64,000 nucleotides of DNA from Herpetomonas samuelpessoai (taxonomy: Eukaryota > Euglenozoa > Kinetoplastea > Trypanosomatida > Trypanosomatidae): positions 186,001 to 250,000 of the forward strand of contig JASAOC010002127.1 of NCBI GenBank assembly GCA_030849835.1, written 5' to 3'. Positions 30,933-40,253 of this stretch are shown here, one piece after another (the stretch's first letter is position 1; every line of letters starts with the position of its first letter). Under the pieces are notes generated by a model. That model was not told the DNA's origin. It made no database searches and saw only the letters and a list, made by a program, of their open reading frames with translations. Made by a program: the position numbers and the translations under genes.

Positions 30933-32219
30933 TCACACACGACGTTCCGGGTGCGAGCTCGACACCTCCAGCGGTGCCGTGCGATCCACAGATGACCCAT
31001 CCCCGGTCTCCCGCTGAAGAAGCGCCACGATTTCCTTCACGGTATCGCCCACCTTGAGGTCCATGAATTTGACCGTGTGCAGCTGCTCATCAAGCTTTGC
31101 AGCAGCGCGTAGCTCGTCGCGGGTGATGCTGGCGTAGTCCTCGCGCACCAGCTTATCCATGATATTGCGCCAGACGCGCCGCTCCTGCAGGTTTTCCGTA
31201 GCAACGACAGACTGTGCATCGTGTGAGGGCAGCGGGCTCTCGCCGCGCGCGTGGGCGAGGTAAGACTTGTACAAGGGCGCGAACGCTTCCGGTACATCGA
31301 CATCAGCGAATGATGGTGAGGGTGTGGATTCACCCGCCGCCTTGGTGTCGAGTTGAGCATGCGTGGTCGCCGACGGAGGCAACGTGGCGCGCTGCTCCTC
31401 CATATCTCCGTCAAATAAGCTCGGCATCGCGTCAATGACTTGCTGCACCTGCGCCACGCCCCCCGTGCGAACATCACCGTCCTCGCCCTTTTGTTGTAAC
31501 TGGATGAAGTCGTCCTTCACCTTCCGCGCATCCGCCTCCCGCTCTGCCAGCGCCGCCGCCGCCTCCTCGAGGGACTCCAGATCGAGGCCGCCGAACATGT
31601 GGTAGTACGCCTCCTGTGCTGCGGTGCTATCACACCCGTGTACAATGGCGCACGCCTCCATCACGGAGAAGAGCACCTGCGAGTCTTCGGCGTCCTCCTT
31701 ACTGGGATCCGCCCCGATAGCGGCCTTCGCGACGGCACGCATGCGCTCCTGGAAGCGATCGCAGTACGCCATGCGCCGCTCGTCGAATAAGTAGCGGGCG
31801 CTGGCCACACTGCCCGCCTGGTCATCGCCGCCGAGGTCCGCGTCAAACACGACGCGGTCCTTGTCGCTCGCGCCACCACTTCCTGTTAACACACCGCGTC
31901 GTTCGCGGTTCATGGTGTCAGCAAGTCGCTGCTGCCCCCTACGCAGCTCCACCTCACTGTAGGCAAGTCCGGCCACGTCAAAAGACATTTGCTTGCGGTA
32001 CTTTTTGGAGACGAACTCGCGGTGGATGAGCATGTTGCGGCCGAAATCCTCCTCGTACTCAACCGTCTGCGCCGGTGGCATGGGCCGGTACGCGACCTGC
32101 AAGGCTTCCTGCATCGTCAAGCCGGTAGCAGGTGCGGCGCCACTGCTCGTCGCGTTAGGGGACCAGGCCGTTTGCCCGTGCTTTCGCCTTGCCTGTGTGA
32201 GAAGGGTCTTCTTCAACAT
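30933..32219 (-). CDS. Unknown protein, probably mitochondrial
   Basis: The 428-residue product begins MLKKTLLTQARRKHGQ, a basic, hydroxylated, acid-free start that suits a mitochondrial presequence. The rest is soluble and helical with charged stretches: VEYEEDFGRNMLIHREFVSKKYRKQMSF-type basic/aromatic sequence near residues 55-80, an acidic DADLGGDD patch, an Ala/Glu-rich helix near 230-255, and a C-terminal helical part with WRNIMDKLVRED. There are no membrane segments and no recognised catalytic motif. It could be a lineage-specific mitoribosome or RNA-editing component, many of which look like this; that is only a guess from style. The ATG at 32217-32219 is well placed. Confidence 0.75.
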   Translation of the reverse strand: MLKKTLLTQARRKHGQTAWSPNATSSGAAPATGLTMQEALQVAYRPMPPAQTVEYEEDFGRNMLIHREFVSKKYRKQMSFDVAGLAYSEVELRRGQQRLADTMNRERRGVLTGSGGASDKDRVVFDADLGGDDQAGSVASARYLFDERRMAYCDRFQERMRAVAKAAIGADPSKEDAEDSQVLFSVMEACAIVHGCDSTAAQEAYYHMFGGLDLESLEEAAAALAEREADARKVKDDFIQLQQKGEDGDVRTGGVAQVQQVIDAMPSLFDGDMEEQRATLPPSATTHAQLDTKAAGESTPSPSFADVDVPEAFAPLYKSYLAHARGESPLPSHDAQSVVATENLQERRVWRNIMDKLVREDYASITRDELRAAAKLDEQLHTVKFMDLKVGDTVKEIVALLQRETGDGSSVDRTAPLEVSSSHPERRV

Positions 32220-33242
32220 GCTGCTATGGAGGAGTGCTCTTAACTGTTCTTTTCTTTATTCCCGTTTTTTTTTCCTTATTGGAAAAGTTGCCTTCCCCTT
32301 CTCTTCCGCTTGTGTGTCTGTGTGTGTGTTTGGGCGAGTTCCCCACTGGCGTCTGACAACAACAGCCTCTGTGGGTTCGCCACAAACGCAGTGGTGAGTG
32401 GTGTAAGAGGTCCAGGAAGCAAAAGAGGAAGTGGTGGATGTCCAAAGTGGTGCATAGCGACCGTGTCTGTCATCTTAAGACAACTGTCACGTGGGTGTAC
32501 TCATGCGAATGCGTGTGCAGGGAGTTCCCCGCTATCTCTTTCCTCTCCCGTTCATGCTGGTCTGTATTCCGTTGTCCAACAACCCTCGCTTCTGCTGTGC
32601 GAAAAGAGAGAGAGGGGGGGAAGAAGCAGCCATCATCTTTCAGCAACTGTAGTTGCAAGGAAGCTCTCGACACAGAATAGCCTGTTTCGCTGCAACGTGG
32701 CGTCTCTTCTCTTCCAAGCGGATGAATGTTTCGTTTTGTTATCGACGGTGTTCTTCTTAGAAGGGATCTTGCACAACTGACAGGTGTGAGGGATCATGGG
32801 AAACTCCTCTTCTAAACGGGGAGCCGTGATAGACACATTGACGCTGATGTGCCAATGAGAAGAGAAACACAGGTACAGAAAAGCAGAAGAAGAGGTAATG
32901 CGAGAAGTGAAAGCGAGCACGAAAAAACATTCATGTTTCAACGAATAACAAAAAAAAAAAAATCAACGCAGAAATGCAGAAATGCCGAGGGCAACGACTT
33001 ATTTAGCCACAAATAGAGCAAAACAGAAATAACCAGTCAGAAAACTAATACAAAAAACGTTATACCTAAGCGAAATAACCACACGCATTCCAACTGAAGC
33101 CGCAGCTAAGGCGACGACATGGAACACGATGATAACGGAAAACCTGTGCAAACCAGGAGACACCTTTCACGCCTGTCTCACTTATTCCTTTTTCCTTCTG
33201 CTCTCAGTGCTTGGTCGTTGGTAATCAAAAAAGGAAGAGGCG
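32220..33242. other. Intergenic region of 1.0 kb, no gene seen
   Basis: It contains a short GT-rich run near 32310-32330, mixed sequence, and an A13 run at about 32949-32961. It should include the 3' UTR of the first giant acyltransferase gene. Confidence 0.55.
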
Positions 33243-36200
33243 TTACTCCTCTTTTTCAGAAGTTGCCGCGGCTGGCGCTGAGTCCTTTGCAGGCGTCGCC
33301 GTCGACGGCGCCGGCTCTGCGACGGCTGCGGGAGCCTCCTTTTCTTTGGTGTCCGAGGCCGGTGCCTGTTGCGATGCAGTGGCCGTTTTTGCGGCGGCGG
33401 CCGCCCTGCGCTTGGCAGCCTCCTCCTTGTCATTGACGAGCACGAGCTCCATCTCTGGATACCCGGCGGCCTCGCGGTGGCGGTAAAATAACTCATGGAT
33501 ACCGTCGAAGTAGGCCTTGGACAGTTGGTCAATGTGCACCTGGTTGTCGGGGTCGGCGTCCTCGGGGATGGCCAAGGGCTTGCCGACCACGAGGGTCAGC
33601 CTTGCCTTGCGGGGCAGCGGCAGGCCAAAGACGCCGAACGGGAACATGGGAAAGGGAAAGCCAAGGATCTTGAGCGTGACTTTTTGAATACGCGGAAATT
33701 GAAGCAAGCCGAGGACATTCTGCTCACCAAAGCACAGCAAAGGAACCACGGGGACTCTGTTGCGAATGGCGATGCGAAGGAACCCCTTGTGCTGCGTCAC
33801 GAGGGTCATGACCTTGTCGGAGATGCGGGTGTGCAGCATTTCTGCCTGCCCTCCCGTGACGATGAGAACACTGTTGCCCATCGAGAGGCTCGACTCGAGG
33901 CCGCGGCGGCTAACGGAGAGCGCACCCTGGCGCAGGTTGAAGTCACGGATGAGTGGGACGTTGAAGATGATGCTGGCCTCGTGGGTGGAGACGTAGCGGT
34001 TCGGGTTGAGGCCGATTTTACGCTGCCACTCCTTTGTGATGGAGCAGAAGAGGGCCGTGCCAGGGAAGACGCCGTGGGGGTGGAAGGAGAAGAGGTAACG
34101 CGTCGTGTCGTCGCGCATCTGGACAGAGGGGTCATCCACGATGATGCGGAAATTGAAGTAACGCACGGCGTCCTCCCAGACGTACTGTCGGAGAAAGTGG
34201 GTGAAGGCGAGGCTGCGCTGCACCCCTGTCAGCTCCGGCTTCCCATGGTACAAGGGGAGGTACCACACCCAGAAGAGCAGCAGCACGCAGTCCACTACAT
34301 ACGCCGTGAGGGTGCGGAGAACGAAGAGAGACAGGAGCGAGTTCCCTTCGCGGGTGTGTGCTTGAAAGGTCAGGTACAAGTAGTAGGTGCAGCAGCCCAC
34401 CTGAGAGTACACGCCGTACTTGATCAGTCGGCGCACCTGCTTGTACGAGCCCAGGATGGTGACCACCGCCGTGGTAAAGGCAAGGTAGCGTGTGCCGACG
34501 CTGGGAAAGAAGTACGCAGGGGCGATGAGCAGGGAGGCAGCAAGCACCGGCATGCCGTACAGGCAGTAGGTCAGAAGTGTGATGCGGAGGGAAACGCAGA
34601 AGCGTGGAACGCCAACGTGCGCCAGGTACGGCACGACCGACAGAAGCAGCGTGCACAGTGCGACGAGGAAGACAGAGGGCAGGTAGGAGAGCACGGTGTC
34701 AAAGACACGAGGACTGTAGTTATGGGACAGGACATAGAGAAGATAGACGAGCGTGAAAGGGGCTGCCGCACTGCAAAAGATGGTGACCACCTCCAGCAAG
34801 TTGGTGAGCGCGACCGCAAGCACCCCGCGCCGGAGGCTGCGCTGTTGCACCTTGTCTCCTTCCAGGAGGAGATCCAGGTCGCCTGGGAGACGGTGTCGGC
34901 GCTTCTTCGAGGGGCGCGGGGACGTTGCGCGAGACGACGAGGCCGTCGCCGTATTCTGTGTCGTGTCCCCTTCCGTTTGCCCGGCCGCGGCCGCCAAGGC
35001 CTGCGCGCGCTGTCGGCGAAGCTCCTTCCGCGCCTGGCGCGCAATCCTCTCCCACTGCCGTGTCGTCCGTGCCATGGCGGTCAACACAAAAGGAACGGCA
35101 ATCAGAATACTGAGGAGGGCGAGAACGAAGGGAACCTTGCTCCGCCGCGACGCATCGCTGAGCACGCCGTCCAGGGCACTGCCCCAGTTCCTCTTCACAC
35201 CAGAGCGCCAGAGCCCTCGGATGCTGCGAAGGCTCAGATTCTGGAGAGGGGAGACGACACCCATTGCGCTAGCCACAACACCGCTTGTGTCTTGCTTGCC
35301 GTGAAAGAAGAGGTACAGGCGATCGTACACGTGGGCGAACGAGATGGAACCGGCAAACGCAAGCACTGCCACGACACCCTCGCCGTTCTGCTCCAGGAAC
35401 GAGGGCTGCTTCTGTGGGGCAACACTGAATCGCGGGATGGATTCAAAGATGAATACCTGGCCCACCACGGACAGCACGGCGGCGGCGATCATGCTCTTGG
35501 GGCCGATGCCGTCGTCCTCGAGGGCGCCCACAAGCGTAATAAGAAACGTCAAGGCGAAGCTGAACCAGCCGACCACCTGTCGATTCACAAAGGCGGGGCC
35601 GCCCTTGAATGGCATGAATACGGCGAAGGTGCCCGTCTTGCCGTACAGGAGCATGCCGTAGCCAACGTGGATGCCAATGCAGGAGACGGTGGTGAGCAGC
35701 AAGCCGCACACTGCGCACGCCAGCGCGAACACTGTCACGTGCGAGAAGAAGGCAGACACCACAAAGAGGGTCGCACCTGCACAGCTCATGAGGATGACAA
35801 TGATGCGGGCACCCTCGTGCTGGTGGCGGCGTGCGCGCTGCTGTTCCAGTGCGTCCTCCTGGTCCGCGCTGTCGTCAGAGTCGGACTCGTCCGAGAGCGG
35901 ACCACCAGTGTGGGTGGCGGGCTCCTGTGAAAGCGAGGCGCCATCCTCGCCCCTATCCAACTCGCTATCCTCCCCCTCGCTGGTGTCGTCCGATCGTCTG
36001 CGGTGCACGGTACTTCCCGCCGCGCGTTCCCGGGTGTAAAGCTGCATGTATTTGCGGGTGAAGGGGATGTCGTATGCCTGTAACGCGGGTTCCATCAATG
36101 TGGTGAAGGCAAGTTGCAAGATAGCTTTTTCGTTTGCGTCCTCTGTCGAGGCGACGTATTCGCGCAGCACATCGCGAATCGTTTCAAACGCCTCGCGTGC

Positions 36201-38693
36201 CAGCACGCCCCGCTGGCGCCGGTTGGCATGCACCACGGACTCGTACGCAATGGACACGGTCACCAGCACAAGCGGGATGGCCTGGAGGAGGCCGACCATG
36301 GTGCAAGCGAGACTGCTGCTCAGGCCGGGCGCCCACTGCGAGGGCACCTGCTGGTAGTGAAAGGTAAGGATGCCGCTGATCACAATGAAGATGAGAAAGA
36401 CGCCGTAGAGGAACCAGCCCAGGACCTGCAACGCCACGTACGTGCCGCTCCCTGAAAACGGCCGCCAGACTTTGATTCCCTTGTCGCGGCCTGAAAGATG
36501 CGCCAGGGGCACTGAGCCTATAAACAGCCAGTGAGCGACAACGATCATGTTCAAGGCGGGGGAGTCAACGTCACGGACGCGCTTGTGAATGGACACGTCA
36601 ATGACAAAACGGAGTGCGATGTTGCCAATGGCCAAAATGAAGGCAGTGATCATTTCTCCGTTGAGAACGTAGCTGAGCACCGCCGTTGCACTTTCAGGCT
36701 CGCCATCCTGAGAGACGGACGTGTGTGACGCGTCTGTCGTCGCGGACGCGGCGGCTGATTTGGGAAATCCTCGAGCGGCCATGACGATGTCAGCCAAGGT
36801 AGGGCTGCTCTCGGGGGTGCGCCGGTTCTCATCGCGCAACTTGCCGAGCTCTTCCAGACTACTGGCGAAGAGGTCAGAGAAACCGTACGACGACGAACGG
36901 CCCCCAGAGTCCAAAGAAAGAGAGCCTCCCGCGTCTCCCTTACCACTGGCCCCGTCCACCTCGCCTCGTTGCTTGGCGAGCAGAAAAAGCTTCACGACGC
37001 TGTACTCGCGCAGCGAAAACGCAATAGAGAGGCTGCTCATGCACGCCATAATGGCAGCGCCAGTGCCGCACAGAACATTCCCTGTGATCACATAGAGGGC
37101 CGCGCAGAGCACCGCGGAGGTGTACGCGAGCCAGCCGTAGCCCTGGACCAGCAAGAAGGACGGGTAGCCGCGGTACGGACGGAAGATACTGAAGCCGTCC
37201 CCGTGCATGGCCTTGCCGGCCGCCTGCACGACGGGAGAGAGAAGAAGCCCGAAGCCGATGGAAAGGTAGGAGCTCACACGCACCATTCGCCTGCGGAAGG
37301 TTCCTTCCTCCGTGCCGCCCAGCTCCTTGCCGTGAATTTGCAAGTACGTAATGACCCCCACGCTGCACGCAGCGCTGACGAGCCCAAACGTAACGAGGGC
37401 GAGACCGCCAAACTCAAAGACGGTGCTGGGGGTGGTGAGCCGCCAGCGACGGAAGGACGTGGTGCGGACAAAAAACAGAAGCGACAGGGCCGCATACGTG
37501 TTGAAGCCGAGCACCCCATAGTAAAACGTGGTGGGCATGTCCCGCTGATGCGTTCTGCGGAAGTGGCGCAGGCACAGCACGTCCAGGTACACCGAGCACA
37601 GGAACTGCAGCCAGCAGAGCCAGTACGCGCCTGTATCAAAGTGCCGCGGCAGGCGCAGCATGAACAGACGGTACCCGGGCCGAGTGCCGTAGCCAATGCG
37701 GATGTGAATCAGCACGCCAATGCAGAGCTGCATCACCAGGACCAGCGCGGTGGAGCTGAAGGAGATTTCGTGCATGTAGTGCGCCGCCCAGCTGACGAGT
37801 ACTTGCCCCAAGGCCAGCGCGCAGACAAGCGCTGTTTCTGCGTTCGGGCTACGGCGCAGCAGGCTGAGCATCGCACGGAAAGAGAACACCGGTGACGACG
37901 GCGCTCCCTTCCCCTCCCGCTGACCCGAGCGCATGGTCGAGGACAGGGAGGCGCCCGCAGAGCCGTCTGCGGTGAGCTCCTTGCGGTCAAAGTAGCGCGG
38001 AGAGAGGAAAACGGCCACGTTGCCGACCACCGACAGGACGGCGATGGTGAGAAACACACCCGGACGAATGTCCTCCGGTGTCACCAAGGTCTGCATGTAC
38101 ACGACCGTCAGAAGAAACGCAAGGGAGAGCGCAAAGACGCCAAAGAACTGCATGACCACAAAGCGTTGGCCGCCAGCGAACGGCTGGTAGAAACGGTACA
38201 CGCGTGCCCCGTGCGTCTGACGCCCCAGGAGGTACACAATGAAGGAGCTGAGTACAAATAAGTGGCACGCCAAGGAGCCCACAAAGACAAGGGGGAATGC
38301 GTCCGTAAAGTACTCTTCTTGATAGACTTCCGCCATGACATCGCACAGGATGGACCCCAGCACGCTCAGCCCCCACACCGTCATCAAGGAAACGGTGGAG
38401 AATTTGGGAATGGTAATCAAGCGTGCGGCACCGGACTGCGTTAGGTCGAGCTCATCCATGGACGCAAAGTCAACTATGCTGGGGTCGTTGCGACGCACGG
38501 TGTCCGCGAGCAGCACGGTGGAACTCGTTCGCTTGTGCAGTGTCGCATCAAGGGAGCTGCGTCGCGTGTGTGCGCGGCTAGGGGCCGGCGTGGGGGGCTG
38601 GCTGCCGTCATGGGGCGCAGACTGTGACGGGGGTGGTGGTGTGCGCAGAGGCGAGTCGACAAGCTGCGACGGCTCGCGGACGGGGCTGGTCAT
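33243..38693 (-). CDS. Giant polytopic membrane protein with C-terminal DGAT2-type acyltransferase, copy 1
   Basis: The 1816-residue protein ends in a DGAT2/MOGAT-family domain at about 1500-1755. It has the catalytic HPHG at 1538-1541, a GGQAE segment (1614-1618), KGFLRIAIRNRVPVVPLLCFGE (1636-1657) and LTLVVGKPL near 1699-1707. These match the family's HPHG, GG-x-x-E and R-K-G-F-x-x-x-A blocks. DGAT2 enzymes use acyl-CoA to make triacylglycerol or related esters at the ER and are usually 300-400 residues. The first 1300 residues carry five membrane modules, each with a [FIV]-x-P-[FY]-x-G-x-x-x-F signature (168-178, about 345, 503-513, 742-752, 1026-1035) after or between helices. These are split by polar loops at 570-665, 890-957 and 1215-1285. 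More helices lie at 1287-1490. The tail from 1757 is Ala/Glu/Lys-rich. A close tandem relative lies next to it. Confidence 0.9.
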   Translation of the reverse strand: MTSPVREPSQLVDSPLRTPPPPSQSAPHDGSQPPTPAPSRAHTRRSSLDATLHKRTSSTVLLADTVRRNDPSIVDFASMDELDLTQSGAARLITIPKFSTVSLMTVWGLSVLGSILCDVMAEVYQEEYFTDAFPLVFVGSLACHLFVLSSFIVYLLGRQTHGARVYRFYQPFAGGQRFVVMQFFGVFALSLAFLLTVVYMQTLVTPEDIRPGVFLTIAVLSVVGNVAVFLSPRYFDRKELTADGSAGASLSSTMRSGQREGKGAPSSPVFSFRAMLSLLRRSPNAETALVCALALGQVLVSWAAHYMHEISFSSTALVLVMQLCIGVLIHIRIGYGTRPGYRLFMLRLPRHFDTGAYWLCWLQFLCSVYLDVLCLRHFRRTHQRDMPTTFYYGVLGFNTYAALSLLFFVRTTSFRRWRLTTPSTVFEFGGLALVTFGLVSAACSVGVITYLQIHGKELGGTEEGTFRRRMVRVSSYLSIGFGLLLSPVVQAAGKAMHGDGFSIFRPYRGYPSFLLVQGYGWLAYTSAVLCAALYVITGNVLCGTGAAIMACMSSLSIAFSLREYSVVKLFLLAKQRGEVDGASGKGDAGGSLSLDSGGRSSSYGFSDLFASSLEELGKLRDENRRTPESSPTLADIVMAARGFPKSAAASATTDASHTSVSQDGEPESATAVLSYVLNGEMITAFILAIGNIALRFVIDVSIHKRVRDVDSPALNMIVVAHWLFIGSVPLAHLSGRDKGIKVWRPFSGSGTYVALQVLGWFLYGVFLIFIVISGILTFHYQQVPSQWAPGLSSSLACTMVGLLQAIPLVLVTVSIAYESVVHANRRQRGVLAREAFETIRDVLREYVASTEDANEKAILQLAFTTLMEPALQAYDIPFTRKYMQLYTRERAAGSTVHRRRSDDTSEGEDSELDRGEDGASLSQEPATHTGGPLSDESDSDDSADQEDALEQQRARRHQHEGARIIVILMSCAGATLFVVSAFFSHVTVFALACAVCGLLLTTVSCIGIHVGYGMLLYGKTGTFAVFMPFKGGPAFVNRQVVGWFSFALTFLITLVGALEDDGIGPKSMIAAAVLSVVGQVFIFESIPRFSVAPQKQPSFLEQNGEGVVAVLAFAGSISFAHVYDRLYLFFHGKQDTSGVVASAMGVVSPLQNLSLRSIRGLWRSGVKRNWGSALDGVLSDASRRSKVPFVLALLSILIAVPFVLTAMARTTRQWERIARQARKELRRQRAQALAAAAGQTEGDTTQNTATASSSRATSPRPSKKRRHRLPGDLDLLLEGDKVQQRSLRRGVLAVALTNLLEVVTIFCSAAAPFTLVYLLYVLSHNYSPRVFDTVLSYLPSVFLVALCTLLLSVVPYLAHVGVPRFCVSLRITLLTYCLYGMPVLAASLLIAPAYFFPSVGTRYLAFTTAVVTILGSYKQVRRLIKYGVYSQVGCCTYYLYLTFQAHTREGNSLLSLFVLRTLTAYVVDCVLLLFWVWYLPLYHGKPELTGVQRSLAFTHFLRQYVWEDAVRYFNFRIIVDDPSVQMRDDTTRYLFSFHPHGVFPGTALFCSITKEWQRKIGLNPNRYVSTHEASIIFNVPLIRDFNLRQGALSVSRRGLESSLSMGNSVLIVTGGQAEMLHTRISDKVMTLVTQHKGFLRIAIRNRVPVVPLLCFGEQNVLGLLQFPRIQKVTLKILGFPFPMFPFGVFGLPLPRKARLTLVVGKPLAIPEDADPDNQVHIDQLSKAYFDGIHELFYRHREAAGYPEMELVLVNDKEEAAKRRAAAAAKTATASQQAPASDTKEKEAPAAVAEPAPSTATPAKDSAPAAATSEKEE

Positions 38694-40253
38694 GATGGCC
38701 GGCGCTTCTGTGCGTGTCTGCGATGTTCACCGTGAGACAGGAAATATATATATTCTCTTTGCTCCTATTATTAAAAAAAATAGAGAACAGGAACCGCTCG
38801 GTCAGGGCGTCCACAGTGCGGTCTTATATGAAGAAAAAAAAAACTGAGCGGGATATTAATGTCCAGATGTGTGTGTGTGTTTGGTGAGTATACTTTGGTG
38901 GTTGCTTTTGTTTTCAAAAGGAAAAAGGAGACTGAGTGTGAGTGTATAGGTGTCTTTCGTTAATGAAACGGCTGGAAATATAGTGGACAGCAGGTATCGC
39001 AAACTTTAAAAAGAAGAAAAAAAAAATGAACGCAAACAAAGGATGGCGCAGGCAAGCAATCTCTCTCTCTCTCTCGTAGCCAGAAAGAAAATCTCAATAA
39101 ATCTGTTGGAAGAAGGTAACAGCGAGGTCCCGCGGCAGACGGGAAATACGCGCTGTGGAAGAACTGCCAGTCACGTAAGACAAACAAGGGCACCTTCGCG
39201 TACTTGAACAGATTGTCGAAAGTGACGCGTATGCAGGTACGCGTGACCTTACCGCAGTCAGCACTGGGGGGAGGAGGGGGGGAATTGTGTTGTAGCTCCT
39301 TGCAGTGGAAAGCGGTGTTCCTTTCGGAGCCGTTTGCTCTCGGAAGAAAGACGGAATTACAAGAGGAATAAAAGCCGTATTTGGGCTGTGAATATGATGC
39401 GTTAAAATTCTGTTGAGAGTCGAAATTCTCCACCTCCAGTTCGCTGTTCAAGGTGGGGTAACGAAGCCTTTTTCTTTTCCTTCTCAAGCGTTGTTGACGT
39501 GAGCTAAATCACAGACCAGTTCAGGAACAACGAAAAGCTGTTTTTACTGCCCGGGGAGGTTATCTTCAGAAAGATGAGTTTCAAAAAAAAAAAAAAGGAG
39601 TCTCGCTTCGCACAGCAACACAGGAACGACAAGCAAACAACAAGAAGCACAATAGGGTGCGGTCTCTCAAGTGGAGAAATTGGGATAGTATAAGAGAGCG
39701 GGTTACAAGGAAGATGCAAGAGAGGAGAACGAGATGAATGCCTTGTTTTGTTGAGTTTCCCACATCTGTATGGGCCCAACGCAAGGAGGGATATGGTCTC
39801 ATATCCTTTGAAAATGCTAGCATCATCATCTGAAGCCTTGCGGACTTCCTCCACTCGTCGTGCACAGGTTTGAGCGTGCTCTGAGCGTGTACGTGTGTGT
39901 GTGTGTCTCACGACTCTGTCGATGAGTGCTGTTAGCAGCTAACACAACGGACAAGGATGTTCTTTCATTTTGTCAGACGTTTCTTTTGAGTTGCGCTGCA
40001 TTCCTTGGGTGAGAAGGAAGCTGGGAGCACACGGATGGGGATAAACAAAGACGATAAAAGCGTTGTCACTCAAGTCCCCTTGGACAGAAGGAGAGAATGA
40101 GTTGACAAAGATGAAGGAATACTCCGCTCAAACCGACGCTCACGTCTTTCACACACAAACACACACACACACACACACACACTCCTCTCATTGCCCCCAG
40201 GTGACAGTAAGGAGGGGTTCTAGGGGAAGCATCAGTGAGTGGAAGCTCAGTCG
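38694..40253. other. Intergenic region of 1.56 kb between the two giant genes
   Basis: It contains a CT run at 39060-39075, an A13 run near 39584-39596 and a CA microsatellite at about 40160-40182. It should hold the 3' UTR of copy 2 and the 5' UTR of copy 1. No gene is supported. Confidence 0.55.
40160..40182. repeat. (CA)n microsatellite
   Basis: This is a near-pure CA repeat on the given strand within the first 100 nt after the stop of the second giant gene. Confidence 0.9.

Noticed and set aside
33495-35930. Plus-strand open frame of 811 codons opposite giant gene copy 1
   Set aside because: It is a mirror frame of the GC-rich acyltransferase gene: His/Glu/Arg/Gly/Gln-rich with no domain, on the wrong strand for this cluster.
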